DNA of 64,000 nt from Ceratotherium simum simum. Taxonomy: Eukaryota; Chordata; Mammalia; Perissodactyla; Rhinocerotidae. The stretch's first letter is position 1. Every line of letters starts with the position of its first letter. The notes beneath the pieces are model-generated. The model worked only from the letters and a program-made list of their open reading frames with translations, made no database searches and was not told the DNA's origin. Shown in pieces: positions 1-11,500 of this stretch. The stretch covers positions 7,410,862 through 7,474,861 of the forward strand of contig NW_004454160.1 of assembly GCF_000283155.1 (NCBI RefSeq), written 5' to 3'. The translations under genes and the position numbers were made by a program.

Positions 1-78
1 GATGCGCACCCGGGATCCGAACCCGGGCCACCAGCGTCGCAGCGCGCGCACTTAACCACCAAGCCACAGGGCCGGCCC
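1..78 (-). mobile_element. ERE1-type SINE, head only, cut by window edge
   Basis: Read on the minus strand this is the tRNA-derived 5' head of an ERE SINE. It starts with the GGGCCGGCCC block at 69-78 and contains an RNA polymerase III B-box-like GGTTCGGATCC. The body and poly-A tail lie outside the window to the left. Its sequence is very close to the head of the copy at 24131-24364. Confidence 0.9.
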
Positions 79-749
79 TAGGTATATGTTTCTTATGTGT
101 ATGTCTACAAAAATATATTCTAAAATGTGATTATCTCTGAATGGCAAGATGTTGAAGGATTTTTACCCTCATCTTTGTAATTTTCTACACTGAGAGGTTT
201 AAAAAAAAATGACAAAAGCACACCATTTTTTAGGAATCTCTAAAGCATGTTTCCCCCCCCCCCCGAAGTGTTTAAGCATCAGAGCACAATATAATCTTGA
301 AGGTAAACAATAAAAACAGGAGAAGACGACCACCCTGCCTGAGTATAGCTGGCTTTCAAATTTCAGGGCTGCATAACTGGAAACACACTGTCAAAACTGG
401 AGCACCACCCCGGGCTTGAGACCAAACAATCAGGCTAGAGAAGTCACTCCTGGTGACCTAAGCCCGTAATTTGATTACTGAAATGAATAGTGACTGAGTG
501 TTTAACAGGTCACTCACAGAACTGGTTCCTGAACCTTGACCCAGAGATTGAGTACCATACAGTGATTTAGGACAAGTTACTCTAAGACATAGAAGAAAAC
601 AGAGACCGGAGAAAAACAACTGAATAGCCTGACTGCAATAAAAATATTTCCCATAAAACAGAAAAAAATAGAAAGACCATATGATAGAGGTCAGCCTCTC
701 CCTTAAAGTAAATAAAACCAAAAAGACAGGAGGGTAATAAAACAAAACA
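79..749. other. No recognisable gene; AT-rich
   Basis: There is a 12-base C run at 253-264 and scattered A runs. The stretch at 100-205 faintly resembles L1 3'-UTR sequence but is too decayed to call. The minus strand is open for 182 codons at 458-1006; this frame is leucine- and phenylalanine-rich, overlaps L2-like sequence and has no recognisable domain. Confidence 0.5.
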
Positions 750-1330
750 CCATGCACTGTGCTAGTGCTGAGACTATAAAAATCATAATGTAGTACCTGC
801 TCTGGTGTTATAGTGTCATAGACGAGGATAAACAAATAACTATGAAACCCAGTTAAAAAGCATGTACACGGTAACAAGAGTATGTGGAAAGACAAAATAA
901 ATAATTGTGTTTGGTGCGGAAAGCCAGGTAATCTAGGCTGGGAGTATGGAAGGGAGAATGGGACAGGGAGCACAACGGGCATTCTAGGCAGGGGAAGAGC
1001 ATGCACATGTCATGGGGGTAAAAAAGTAGAGGAGCAGCAGATTATACAACTAGAGAGACAGGCAGGAAGCTCACGTAACAGAAGGCTTTACTTATGACAC
1101 TAAAGGGTTAGAACATTACTCTGTAGTGAAGAAATCACTAAAAAACCAGGGGAATGACATAGTCAGACTTGTGTTTTAGATGGATCATTCTGGCAGCAAT
1201 GTGGACCGTGAAGATAAGAAGAACAGTTGGAAGACACTAAGACCAGCACAGAATAAATTGAGCCACAAACAAATTAATACTGGCAGGAGAAGCAGTAAGA
1301 GAAGAATCAATGCAGCAGGACACTGGATTG
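750..1330 (-). mobile_element. L2 LINE fragment (decayed)
   Basis: The stretch 1138-1200 matches the L2 pattern of GACATAGTCAGACTT followed by GATCATTCTGGCAGCA, which is antisense to the L2 reverse-transcriptase 3' region. The upstream part (750-850) resembles the antisense of the L2 3' end. Both ends are vague because the copy is heavily diverged. Confidence 0.45.
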
Positions 1331-3019
1331 GTGGAATTGGTGGCAGACTCAAGAAACACACAGTGAAATGAACCGAGACATGAAGTGAATGCTCACAGAT
1401 TTGGAGAGTGCTGTAATTCAAACTTCAAACATTAGGAGTCTCTGAAGGAGAAAAGAGAATGAACTAAACAATAAACAAGCAGTGTAGTTGAAGAAAACTT
1501 TGAAAATTTAAAAAAAAATGAGATTGGAAATTGAAAGGTTCACCATGTCTCAAGAAAAAGGAAAACAACAGCAGCATCAAAAAACACATTAAATTCTTCA
1601 GTGTTGTTTTTTTAGTGGGGGCGGGGGGGCCTCTACACTTCCCCAAAGAAAAATTAGATATTATTTAAAGAGTCAAAATCAAGAGAGATTAAGATGACAA
1701 CTCCATGGTCAAAGATATGATGTGATACCTGTGCTCCATTTGCGTGGCAACAAAAAGTTGTTCAGAGTTGTGGTGGTAGTCGTGGTTTAAAAAAAAATTT
1801 TTTTCATCTAACTACCTTTTTTCAGGGAACAATGAAAGGAGTAATCCAGAACTCTATCACTGAAGCTAAAAGAAAACCTTATAACTCAGAGCTGCTATAG
1901 GCAAATACTCTATTATATTGTTACTGTGATGAAAAAAGAAAGAGGTGACACATGAGAAAGAAACAAGAGGCATGGTAAGAAGACCACCAGATACAGGAAG
2001 CAGGCACAGCCCACCAACTATCTTATTTTTCATGGTGGCAAGTCAAAAATTACTGCTTTATAGAGAAATACAAATTGATCACAATTAGCTTGGAAAAGTC
2101 TGGGGTAAGTTCAAGACTAACATCAATTCTTCTTTGTAGCTCCTCAAAAACATATGCCTTCATATATTATATGATTATATCACCTTGTTACTGACATTAT
2201 GAGGCACTTTTATAATACACATAGTTGGAATTAATGTTTCTAAACTCTCCAAGAAATAACATGATTCATTTGTGCCTTAATCTCAGTAAACTTTACAAAC
2301 TTTGTTAAATTTTAAATCTAAAATTAAAGCCAAGTCCACTTTTGGTGCTCTTGAAGAATACTATCTATCCTATTTAAAAGAAGGACTAGCAGGTGACAAA
2401 ACCACCATTGAAAAAAAAATTAGTCTTAGTTATCAAGGGCTTTTATAAAGAGTTAGATGTGATTATTTTAGACGAGATCTTAAAAAATAAGACAAATTGG
2501 GAAAAAAGTAAATAGTTGCTAGTGATAAGATTATGGGTGACTGTGCTTTAAGTTTTTGTCTTAAATGTTGTTACTATTTTTACAATTAAAAACTAAACTA
2601 AACTAAAAAAGCCCAAATACAAACATGTATACTTTGTTACAACTATAAAGACAAAAATATATACATTAATACTGACTGAAAGGGAATTTGCAGACATGAA
2701 AATAAAGTTTAATGTTCAGTTCTGTTTCTGGAAAGCTATATCATAATATAAAAATTTAATGGAAAAACTCAGATACAAAAAGATTCATAGTATAAAAATG
2801 AAATATACCATTTTTCCTATCAAAGTATAAATCATCTTGAAGCAGTAAGGCTACATTTATGTGATAACTATTTTAATTAAACTACCTAGTCAATTCAGTG
2901 AAGAAACAAATTTAACTGATTTTGTTAAATTAATGATTTCTAATTGTCTTAGTCTTAATTATGTACCTGTCATTGAACAATGGTATATTATAAAATTTAA
3001 AATAATAACTCCTACTTTA
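1331..3019. other. Unassigned AT-rich sequence
   Basis: I see no gene. An (AAACT)n-like run lies at 2589-2607. The stretch 2370-2600, with TTATGGGTGACTGTGC, is reminiscent of old L1 3' UTRs but is not callable. Confidence 0.4.
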
Positions 3020-3135
3020 TAGCAGTGGTTTAAAAAAAATTCTAAGAACAGAATTCTATCTTCAAAGAAATTTTATGAGGAATTCCAATGTACAAAAATA
3101 GATAAGACAGCAGAGTCCAATTTGAAAAGCATTCC
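3020..3135 (+). mobile_element. Possible old hAT-type DNA transposon fragment
   Basis: The stretch starts CAGTGGTTTAAAA and continues with AAATTTTATGAGGAATTCCAA, a pattern seen in old mammalian hAT-derived short elements. No matching right terminus was found, so this is tentative. Confidence 0.3.
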
Positions 3136-3414
3136 CCAGTCCTGGATATACCAGGCTAACACATATGAGGTTGTTTTAGTTCCTCAGTATGGATGCAATA
3201 CGCATCAGCCACCTTAAAGGAAGAAAAGGGAATTTCTGTTAATGTTGTGTTATGTATTAAGGCTTCCCATAAGCATGGTAGATTTAGTCAAAGATGGTAC
3301 CTTGCTTTTTTTTTCAAATACAACTTCTGTTTTATACAGAACTCTTCTTTCATAAATTGAAAAGAGAGGGGAGACAGCCATTAGGAAAAAAAATGGCAAA
3401 ATAAATAACTAGAC

Positions 3415-3612
3415 AGTTTGTAAAAAAAGAAATGTAATGACCTTTAAACTTATAAAAAGATATTCAACTTCACTCATAATAAGATAAATTCTAATTAAAA
3501 CACTGAGATACTATTTCTCATCCATCAGACTGATTAAACATTCAACACTGTTGGTGAGGTTGTGAAGAAACAGGCATTTTTATACATTGTTGGTGGGTGC
3601 AGTAGCATACCA
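3415..3612 (+). mobile_element. L1 ORF2 3'-end fragment
   Basis: The sequence follows the L1 ORF2 C-terminal coding pattern: ATTCAACTTCACTCATAAT, then GAGATACTATTTCTCATC, then TTGGTGAGGTTGTGAAGAAA. It has several indels and no long frame remains. It stops abruptly near 3612. Confidence 0.65.
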
Positions 3613-5499
3613 AGCGTGGGGTGGTGGAAAGAGACCATGTCAGGTGCCCACAATAAGGGGGTGCATTGTCCATAGAGAATTTACTAACCAAAACTGAAAG
3701 TTCTTCTGATTCTTATCATCATGTGCCACCAATTTAAAAAAATGTCAGTGGTAAAATATTCCCTGAAAAAAATCTTTGTTGTTCCAAATTCTAAATAATT
3801 GTTGCAGTTGCTGTTGAGTTTTAATTATAAAACTTTTGTATGTAAGCTTCAAATTAGACATTTTCATTACTTAGTTCTTAAACATTGAATTATATATGGA
3901 AGTTAATTCGGAGAATTCTGATATACAGTTTGGCCTCTGATATACATGGACTCAGGCCCACATATTCATTTCAGAAGTTACTTTTGCCGTGTTTTAAAAT
4001 GGTTCAAGCTCCATTTGAGCACAGTCTGTCTCTATCCCCTGTGTTACACTACATATTCCTGCCTTTAAACAATAGAGTCCAAACAAACAATACAGCTGAA
4101 TGCTATTTCTCTTTTCTAGGTTATCTTTTTTTTTCTGGTAGGAAGTTATTCAGACACAGAAATATTTGCAGACAGCCGGAATCAGCCTTGAACAATGAAT
4201 AGTAAAACACAAAGCTTTAAAAACAGTTATTTAAAGAACAGTGCATGGAAACTGTGGTTAAGTTCATTAACTAGACAACAATAAAATGTAAGAAAATAGA
4301 TATTTACATAGAAAAAAGAATCAAATTTTGAAGAATGCCAGGAGAGACAACAAAAGATGCTGCTCTTATATTACTACAAGAAACCAAAAGAGCAATGTTT
4401 ATTTGAATGCCTGGTTACAAACTAGTGAATCAAATAGTGTCAAGTTTGCTATCATTCAGACATTTTCTCTCGATCTTGCAGAAGATGAAAAACTTCAGTT
4501 TTGTTTTTTTTAACGAAATATAATGGAAATTTAAGATGAACTTTCTGTTGGAGATATTTTAGTAAACATTTTCTATACTGTACTATTTATTTTCCTTTTT
4601 AATTTATTTTTACTAGCATGATTATATATTCAAGTGTTCAATAAAAGAAAATATACAATGTTTATATTTTGTTTCTATCATTATTATCTTTCATTTTATT
4701 CCAATGTTATTACCAAAAGTAATTTTATCATATGGAAGAGGGATGTATTAAAAAACTACCTGCTCCAGACTTCAAATACATTAGGTATGCCACTGTGATA
4801 AAAACCATTTTACAAACTGTGTAAAATGATACAATCAGTGTGAAAGAAAAAATGGAGACTGTTAGAGTTATAGTTATGTAATAACAAACAGAAACACTGG
4901 GAGGCTAAACCAAAAATTAATAAAAATGGTTACCTACAGTGGAGATGGGAAAAGGACTGAGGTAGGGAGTAGAAAGAAAAGAGAAGCAAAATTCTAAGTA
5001 TACTTTTTAATATAGTTTGACTTTTGAACCACACAAATGTTTTATACATTCAAGAGAATAAAACTAAAAATCTAAATAAGCACATCTTAACACTGAAAAC
5101 AAATGGAAATAAATGAACTTAATTGCATATCAAATTGGTGATATAACCACATGAAGACAAAAAAGTATTTCAAGTCACTTTTGACCACAGTACCCTGACT
5201 TACATCCTCACTGGGATATATTCTAAAGATAATAGGAATTGTAAATAAATCTTAAGTTTCACATAATGGTTACAATATTAACATTAGTTTTTGTAATTCT
5301 GAACCTATTTTATTTGCATTATACAACGCAAATAAAAATATATATAGTATAAGTATATAAGTATAAAGAATAAGTAATTATGCAAATATTATTAGGAACC
5401 AAGATGTTCAGTGGAAGACAAAAGACACAATATTAGAACTGTAGTGTTAAATTTGCATAGGTATCAACATGAAGCCATGACTTAAAAAATATACATGCA
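3613..5499. other. Unassigned AT-rich sequence with weak L1 traces
   Basis: A 105-codon open frame at 3885-4202 has no recognisable domain. The stretch 4850-5075 (TGGTTACCTACAGTGG followed by a terminal ATAAAACTAAAAA) resembles the 3' end of an old L1 on the plus strand but is weak. Confidence 0.35.
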
Positions 5500-5735
5500 G
5501 GGGCCAGCCTGGTGGCATAGTGGTTAAGTTCGCCAGCTCCGCTTCAGCGGCCTGGGGTTTGCAGGTTCGGATCCCGGGTGCGGACCTATACACGGCTTAT
5601 CAAGCCATGCTGTGGCAGGCGTCCCACATATAAAGTAGAGGAAGATGGGCACGGATGTTATTAGCCCAGGGCCAATCTTCCTCAGCAAAAAGAGAAGGAT
5701 TGGCAACACGTTAGCTCAGGGCTAATCTTCCTCAC
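5500..5735 (+). mobile_element. ERE2-type SINE
   Basis: It starts GGGGCCAGCCTGGTGGCATA, has the B-box GGTTCGGATCC at 5564-5574, and carries two copies of the tail unit that ends in ATCTTCCTCA. In place of a clean poly-A the tail runs into the CA/TA microsatellite at 5736-5812. The expected TSD (ATATACATGCA upstream) is blurred by the microsatellite. Confidence 0.9.
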
Positions 5736-5812
5736 ACACACATATACACACACAAAATATATATATATGTGCATATATAAACACAATTGGAAAAATATAT
5801 ATATATATATTT
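5736..5812. repeat. CA/TA microsatellite at SINE tail
   Basis: Alternating CACACA, TATATA and interrupted AT stretches follow directly on the ERE tail. Such repeats commonly grow from SINE tails. Confidence 0.85.
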
Positions 5813-5899
5813 GCATCATAATTATATCCACTAGAGGTAATGACATCCCAGTAGCAATGAGTATCTCTAATGCTCAGATCTTGCTTTCTAATTACCCTT

Positions 5900-6560
5900 C
5901 TCCATTAAAATGAACCAGGGCTCCTTGGAGAACCAGGGCTCCAAGGAGAAATTACTGGTTCCAGATCTGGGGCAGAGAAAGTGTAAATGAGCCTAGGTCA
6001 TTACGTTTTTCTAGAAAGTAAGGAAAAAATAATGAAGGGCTGTCAAAAAAGCACAAAAGTCAGCTTTGAGAGGCTCTCACCAGCCATTTGAGAGAATCTG
6101 AGCATCAAAAAGAGTAATGGTTATAACTAATTATAACAAATTGAATAAATAAAAATCCATGAGTCCATAACAATACTTTAAAAAGAGAAAAAAAGGAGCT
6201 CATCTGTCGCCAGTGGAGGGGACTATAACACCAAACTCCCTCTTCTCAAAACTTCTCATTAAAAGTAAAGAACTAAGCATTGATTCTGCCTTCTGGGGAA
6301 AGAACAATTGTTTATCTCCAGCGGAAGAGGAAAAGTTCTTTACCTAAGAATGCCAGCTAACAGATGCAGAAGAAATGATAGAATTAGCAACCCCCAATGA
6401 AATAATTGATTCAAGCAAGAATTAACAATAGACGCTAAGCCATTTGGTATGAAATTATTACCTCATAGATTACTTGCTAATTTCAAAGGGGAAAAGTATA
6501 TTATTACTCAGGAAAGATAAAATAGTATTGCTAATAGTGTGACAATGACAAAGAGGTCTC
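5900..6560 (+). mobile_element. Possible old L1 3'-UTR fragment
   Basis: The stretch around 6400-6540 (TGATTCAAGCAAGAATTAAC, then GACGCTAAGCCATTTGGT) resembles L1M 3'-UTR sequence from memory of the family. A small local inverted repeat, CTCCTTGGAG and CTCCAAGGAG, lies at 5921-5948. There is no coding signal. Confidence 0.35.
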
Positions 6561-6567
6561 AAGAATT

Positions 6568-6914
6568 TGTGAGCTTGTTTTGCAGAAGAAAGAGAATGCC
6601 TTCAGGGAGGTTGTGATCATGGGATGCCCCCCCACCCCCCCCACCCCCGCAGCTGCGGTTGATGCCTAGGGGCTTATAGGGAGTGACCCCTTTGTTTCTC
6701 TGAAGCTCCTCCTGCCAAGCCCCTTAGCTCTATAAAACCCCCCTGCTTCCCTGCTTTCTCCTCTTTTAAGGAGGATTTGAGTGAACCCATGCTCCCACTT
6801 TCTCATCTTGGCCAACGCAAATGGGGCCTTTGTCTTTCTCCAAGCACTGATGTCTCAGTGTTTGGCTTACTGCGCATCGGGCACATGAACTTGAGATTAA
6901 GAGGTCTGGTATCA
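6568..6914 (+). mobile_element. Solitary ERV-type LTR
   Basis: The stretch has LTR architecture on the plus strand. It opens near TGTGAGCTTG, has a C-rich tract at 6627-6653 and a TATA box at 6731 (TATAAAACCCCC), and a U5-like end with TGTTTGGCTTACTGCGCATC. It ends near TATCA at 6914. The expected AATAAA signal upstream of U5 is absent; CGCAAATGG lies where it would be. No clean TSD was found. No internal retroviral sequence adjoins, so it is probably a solo LTR. Confidence 0.6.
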
Positions 6915-7083
6915 ATTTCATCTTCTATTTCTCAAACTCATTCAGTTCTCACCATTTTAACAACCACTACCCTAATCCAGGTCACCATCATTTTTTGCCT
7001 GCTTAAGCCAATAGCTTCCTAACTGAACTCCCCGCCAACTGCCTTGTTCTCCGGCGTATAGCCAGAGTGATTTTCCTAAAGTA
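6915..7083 (+). mobile_element. L2 LINE, part 1 (split by an ERE)
   Basis: The sequence follows the L2 reverse-transcriptase 3' region in sense orientation: CCACTACCCTAATCCAGGTC, then AATAGCTTCCTAACTGAACT. It continues after the ERE at 7366. No frame remains intact. Confidence 0.8.
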
Positions 7084-7097
7084 CAAATCTGATTACA

Positions 7098-7351
7098 GGG
7101 GTGGCCCCAGTGGCACGGTGGTTAAGTTCACATGCTCCACTTCAGCGGCCAGGGGTTCGCAGGTTTGAATCCCGGGCAGACTGATGCACTGCTTATCAAG
7201 CCATGCTGTGGCAGCATCCCACATACAAAATAAAGAAAGATGGGCACAGATCTTAGCTCAGGGCCAATCTTCCTCAGCAAAAAGAGGAAGATTGGCAACA
7301 GATGTTAGCTCAGGGCCAGTCTTCCTCACCAAAAAAAAAAACCCAAAAAAT
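7098..7351 (+). mobile_element. ERE2-type SINE inside an L2
   Basis: The copy starts GGGGTGGCCCCAGTGGCACG and has two tail units and a short A-rich tail. It is flanked by a perfect 14-bp TSD, CAAATCTGATTACA, at 7084-7097 and 7352-7365. The host L2 reads through when the insertion and one TSD are removed. Confidence 0.95.
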
Positions 7352-7365
7352 CAAATCTGATTACA

Positions 7366-7860
7366 TCACACCTCTGCTTTCGTACATAACCTTCCAATGG
7401 ATTCCAACTGAACCAAGAATAGCATTCAAATCTCTTAATATGGTTTATAAGGCCTCTAGCTTTCCTCTTCAGCCTCATCTCCAGGCTCAACTCCCCTGTA
7501 GTTCCCTCCCTATACTCCATGCCCACTATAATTCTTAGATTCCTCAAATGTTAATTTTTCTCCTAGGGCTTTGTATGTGATGCTCTTTCTCTCTAGAATA
7601 CTCTTTCTCCAACCCCTGGTCTGGCTATTTCTTACATACCCTTTACATCTACATTCATGTCTGTACATGGATGTTGTTTCTTTGAAGAAGCCTCCCAATC
7701 TCTCAACTCTGAATCAGCTGTCTCTCTTATTTGATTCCCTAGGACCTTATAATCCCCTTATCAAATATACATATCCACATGTCTTATCACACTGTACTAT
7801 AACTGCTTGATTACTTTGTTTCACTCCCTGGATTGCAAGCATTAGGAGAACAGGGACAAG
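7366..7860 (+). mobile_element. L2 LINE, part 2
   Basis: The L2 resumes at TCACACCTCTGCTTTCGTAC. It passes through the pattern ATTCTTAGATTCCTCAAATG and reaches its 3' end near GCATTAGGAGAACAGGGAC. The open frames here (for example 7571-7810) are chance frames in L2. Confidence 0.8.
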
Positions 7861-8289
7861 GTAGCAAGAGCGCAACAAATATTAAAGAATTAATAAAACG
7901 CAACAAAGCAAGTTAAAGCCTTTGTCAAATAAAACAACCTTCTTGGTCTAATCATATTTTTTTCTTTATAAATCTAATAAATCTTACCTTCTGGAATAGT
8001 CTACTCAAAACATTTATTTTATTTTTAATCATCTACCACATCACTCAAATTATCTCCATTATCCACTTATCTTCTCAAAATTTTGAACTGTAATAGTTAA
8101 GTGAAGACTACAGAGAGAAAATACAGTTTAACAAAGTCTGCTATCTTTTCATCTCTATATGCAGTTTTCAAAAGAACATTTTAAAAGCAATTGCCCTAGA
8201 ATCTTCAAAAGTGTCAATGTCATGAAAAGACAAAAAGAAAAGAAAAGAACAAAAAGGTAAGAAGACTGGTTTAACTCAACAGACTGAAG
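7861..8289. other. Unassigned sequence
   Basis: AT-rich; I see no gene or recognisable repeat. Confidence 0.4.
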
Positions 8290-8725
8290 AATCAGGACAA
8301 GTAAAGCAAATGTGATTCTTGTTTGGATCCTAGATTTTTAGAAAAAGAGACAGAAAACAAAAAACAAAACAAAAGCTATAAAGGATATTTTTGGAACAAA
8401 TGGGGAAATCTGAACATAGCCTGTATATTAAGTACTTTTGTTGCATTATTGTATATTAAATACTCTTACATTTCTTGAGTGTGAATATGGTATTCTGGTT
8501 ATCTAGGAAAATGTCCTTATTCTTAGGAGACACATGATGAAGTATCATGAGTATCATGTGTGCAACTTACCTTCAAGTAGTTTACTCAAAAAAATTACAC
8601 ACACACATACACAAACACGAGAGAGAGATAAAGCAAATGCGGCATAAGTTAAAAATTAGTCTAAGCAAAGGGTATGTGGATTCTCATTTACTCTTCTTCT
8701 CCCATTTTTGTAGGTTTGAACTTAA
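8290..8725 (+). mobile_element. L1 3'-UTR fragment
   Basis: The order of motifs matches mammalian L1M 3' UTRs: AAAGCTATAAAGGATATTTT, GAAAATGTCCTTATTCTTAG, GAGAGAGATAAAGCAAATG. Another copy of the same region lies at 27380-27855. A CA/GA-rich simple stretch lies at 8596-8630. Confidence 0.55.
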
Positions 8726-8742
8726 AAAAGGTGGAGAGACAT

Positions 8743-8935
8743 AGCTAACATTTATTGAGTGATTTATATGGGCTGAACACCATTCTAAGATACTTACATG
8801 TATTAACTCACTTAATCCTCACAAGACCCCTATGAGTCTTACTATAGTACTTAATACTATTATCTCCATTTTATAGATGAGTAGCCTGAGGTATTGAGAG
8901 GTTAAGTAACTTACCCAAAATCATACAACTAGTTG
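8743..8935 (-). mobile_element. MIR SINE
   Basis: Reverse orientation MIR. It opens with the 3'-end pattern AGCTAACATTTATTGAGTG, contains TTAACTCACTTAATCCTCAC and the core complement CCATTTTATAGATGAG, and ends AAGTAACTTACCCAAAATCA. Confidence 0.85.
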
Positions 8936-9774
8936 CATCATTGAGATATTTAAAAAAAAAAAAACCACACACACAGGCTCTAAGAGGACAGAAAGTGAAG
9001 ATAAGCACACAAGTAACTATAAAGAACGTACAATAAACCAAGAGATGCACATATGGCTCTTCAGGAATTTACAGTGAAGCGGAAGAAGAGTTAGCCAAGT
9101 CCCAGATCCAGAGCCCATCCGTCCTGGTTTCCCACCTTGTGTTCTTTTGTGGAGCCGCAGACATGACAGAAGAATCTGGTATCAGGTTAGAAGACAGACT
9201 GAACAACCATCTTAGAAGAATACAGACTACAAGACAAATTCCAAGCTATTGTGTTAAGGTGGTCAAATTGAAAAGGGAAATGAAGACATGACAGAAAGGA
9301 AAATTGATTAATAACTTGGTAATTCAAGAGCAGAACTGGAAGTAAAAAGGCAAATTGAATGGCTGAAACAGGAGACAACAACTGATTTCTTTTCATATAA
9401 AAATTTTGCATAAAATCAAAATATCATTACTACTAGTACTAGATATTAAGATTAGCATGAAACGTAAATTTTTTCTTAACGCCCGTTACTGTAAGGTTTG
9501 TGGTGGTTGTAAGCAGGCAAAGCATAAATAGGTTCCAATATAGTGGTTTATCATGGCCAGGAACTATACAGTTAAGCACATCCTCTGCTTCTCCAGCACA
9601 AAAATCCAGAAATCTGAACAGGACACTAAAAAAATTCAAAAAAATAAAAGCCTCAAGATTACACAGTAGTGTCCACAGAACATACACAGACACATAAATA
9701 GTAGCCTAAGGAAATTATTTTAAAACCTCTTATGAAATACAATTTGATTAAAAAAAAAGTTTCCTATGTTAATT
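8936..9774. other. Unassigned sequence
   Basis: An A run with CACACA lies at 8950-8975. The opposing open frames at 9439-9693 and 9500-9697 are chance frames with no domain. I see no repeat family. Confidence 0.4.
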
Positions 9775-9928
9775 CATAAACATTTATTTGTTTACATTTC
9801 TATCACCTTTGCTAGAATACTGGCTTCTTCAGGGCAGAAACCAGGCCTGGTTCATTTCTATACCCCTAGTATCTAAAACAGAAATAGGTACACAGTAGGC
9901 ACTCAAATGTTTGCTGAACTGATACATA
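9775..9928 (+). mobile_element. L2 LINE 3' end
   Basis: This is the typical L2 3' terminus: TTCTTCAGGGCAGAAACCAG, then TACACAGTAGGCACTCAAAT, then GTTTGCTGAACTGA. Confidence 0.75.
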
Positions 9929-10217
9929 TTTATGGAACTTATGCATGAAGAATTGAGAAAAATAAAGTCTCAATATATTCATTCATATTGTGATCATTTT
10001 GTAACATGTAATTTTTTAATTTCTATTAAAAAAATAACATCAGATCCAAAAGTTAATATGATTGAACTACTAAAGTCTGAACTGACCATGTTTATATTTA
10101 TTTCAAACCATAGATATTAACTGTCATAAAACAGGCACAAATTTACTATCATCTTCCAAAGAGATAATAATTATGATAGACAAACTTTAACCATAATCAT
10201 TCAAGTTATATTGCATG

Positions 10218-10736
10218 TGCGCAGGAAAGAGTTAACACAGCAGACCTGAGATGGCTATCTCCTTAGAAAGGCCTAGGTGCAAGACTGGCCCTTGGCTGGA
10301 GTCTGGGAACTTAGATTTCAGGAGGGTTCCCACCACTGCCTGATAAGAAGGTCTCACTGTGCCTAAACTGTCTGTGAAAACAACGTGGTTCATGCTGAAT
10401 ATCTGCTTTCCCTCTGGGAGTCTGGAACTCTGGTAGGTGCTAAGCAGAGGATGCCTATGTGACCAGCCCCCATAAAAACTGGGCACTGAGTCTCTAATGA
10501 GCTTCCCTGATATACAATATTTCACACAAGTTGTCACAACTCAATGCTGGAGGAATTAAGGGCATTCTGTTTGACTCCACCAGGAGCCTTAGCCTGGTTT
10601 CCTCAGACTTTGCGCCATGTGCCTTTTCCTTTCGCAGTAATAAATCAGAGCTATGGGTACAACTATAAGCTGACTCTTGCAAGTCCTCCTAACAAACCAC
10701 TGAACCTGCAGGTGGTCTTGGAGACCCCTGACACAG
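10218..10736 (+). mobile_element. Solitary LTR, family uncertain
   Basis: The LTR-like unit has a TATA-like CCATAAAAACTGGGC at 10470-10484 and a polyadenylation signal AATAAA at 10639-10644. Its U5-like end carries TGCAGGTGGTCTTGGAGACC. A 5-bp direct repeat GCATG flanks it at 10213-10217 and 10737-10741, the size expected for ERV3/ERVL-type integration, although the right end is CAG rather than the canonical CA. No internal region adjoins. Confidence 0.55.
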
Positions 10737-10741
10737 GCATG

Positions 10742-11109
10742 CTGTATCAGATAGTAGGCCCATTATTTTGGGATAACGAACATTATCAAACATTTAACAC
10801 ATTTCCATAAAAAGTCATAACAAAAAGAAATTTAATAGAAGCCACTAAGATTTTTACTTTGGACTGTGTATTACAATAATTACTTCTATCCAATGGTTAA
10901 TATAGGCTTCCCTCATGGGATACGGAAGCACAAAGATAATTAATTATGAGAAATTCAATCATACTTTAAGCTATGAACCAGGTCTCAAGCCTCCAAAGTA
11001 ATGGAATTATTCTTAAGAAATCTCATTTCCATCCCACCCCACCCCACTCTCAAAAAGTTCACAGAAACCCCAATAGACATACCTCTACAATAGGTTTCTG
11101 AAGCTCAAA
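10742..11109. other. Unassigned sequence up to assembly gap
   Basis: No gene or recognisable repeat, apart from a CCCCACCCCA-rich stretch at 11033-11048. Confidence 0.4.
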
Positions 11110-11364
11110 NNNNNNNNNNNNNNNNNNNNNNNNNNNNNNNNNNNNNNNNNNNNNNNNNNNNNNNNNNNNNNNNNNNNNNNNNNNNNNNNNNNNNNNNNNN
11201 NNNNNNNNNNNNNNNNNNNNNNNNNNNNNNNNNNNNNNNNNNNNNNNNNNNNNNNNNNNNNNNNNNNNNNNNNNNNNNNNNNNNNNNNNNNNNNNNNNNN
11301 NNNNNNNNNNNNNNNNNNNNNNNNNNNNNNNNNNNNNNNNNNNNNNNNNNNNNNNNNNNNNNNN
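11110..11364. other. Assembly gap (255 N)
   Basis: A run of N. Open frames drawn across it are artefacts. The right flank is L1, so the missing sequence is probably L1. Confidence 0.99.
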
Positions 11365-11500
11365 CAATCTCTGTCTCTATGTGTTTGTTTATTGTTGTTG
11401 GTATCTACTACTTAATGAAGGAAATCATACGGTTTTTGACCTTCTCCCTCTGACCTATTTCACTCCGCATAACACCCTCAATGTCCATCCATGTTGTCAC
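11365..11500 (-). mobile_element. L1 3'-region fragment at gap edge
   Basis: The stretch matches L1 antisense: CATACGGTTTTTGACCTTCT, then ACTCCGCATAACACCCTCAA, then TGTCCATCCATGTTGTCACA. The 3' part of the copy is hidden in the gap. Confidence 0.7.

Noticed and set aside
458..1006. 182-codon minus-strand frame, the longest without N
   Set aside because: Leucine/phenylalanine-rich, no domain, partly L2 sequence, no codon-usage or splice evidence.
5736..5812. Regular short repeats considered as an array
   Set aside because: A simple CA/TA microsatellite; no spacer-repeat structure, and CRISPR is not expected in a mammal.
11059..11367. 102-codon minus-strand frame
   Set aside because: Mostly N codons.
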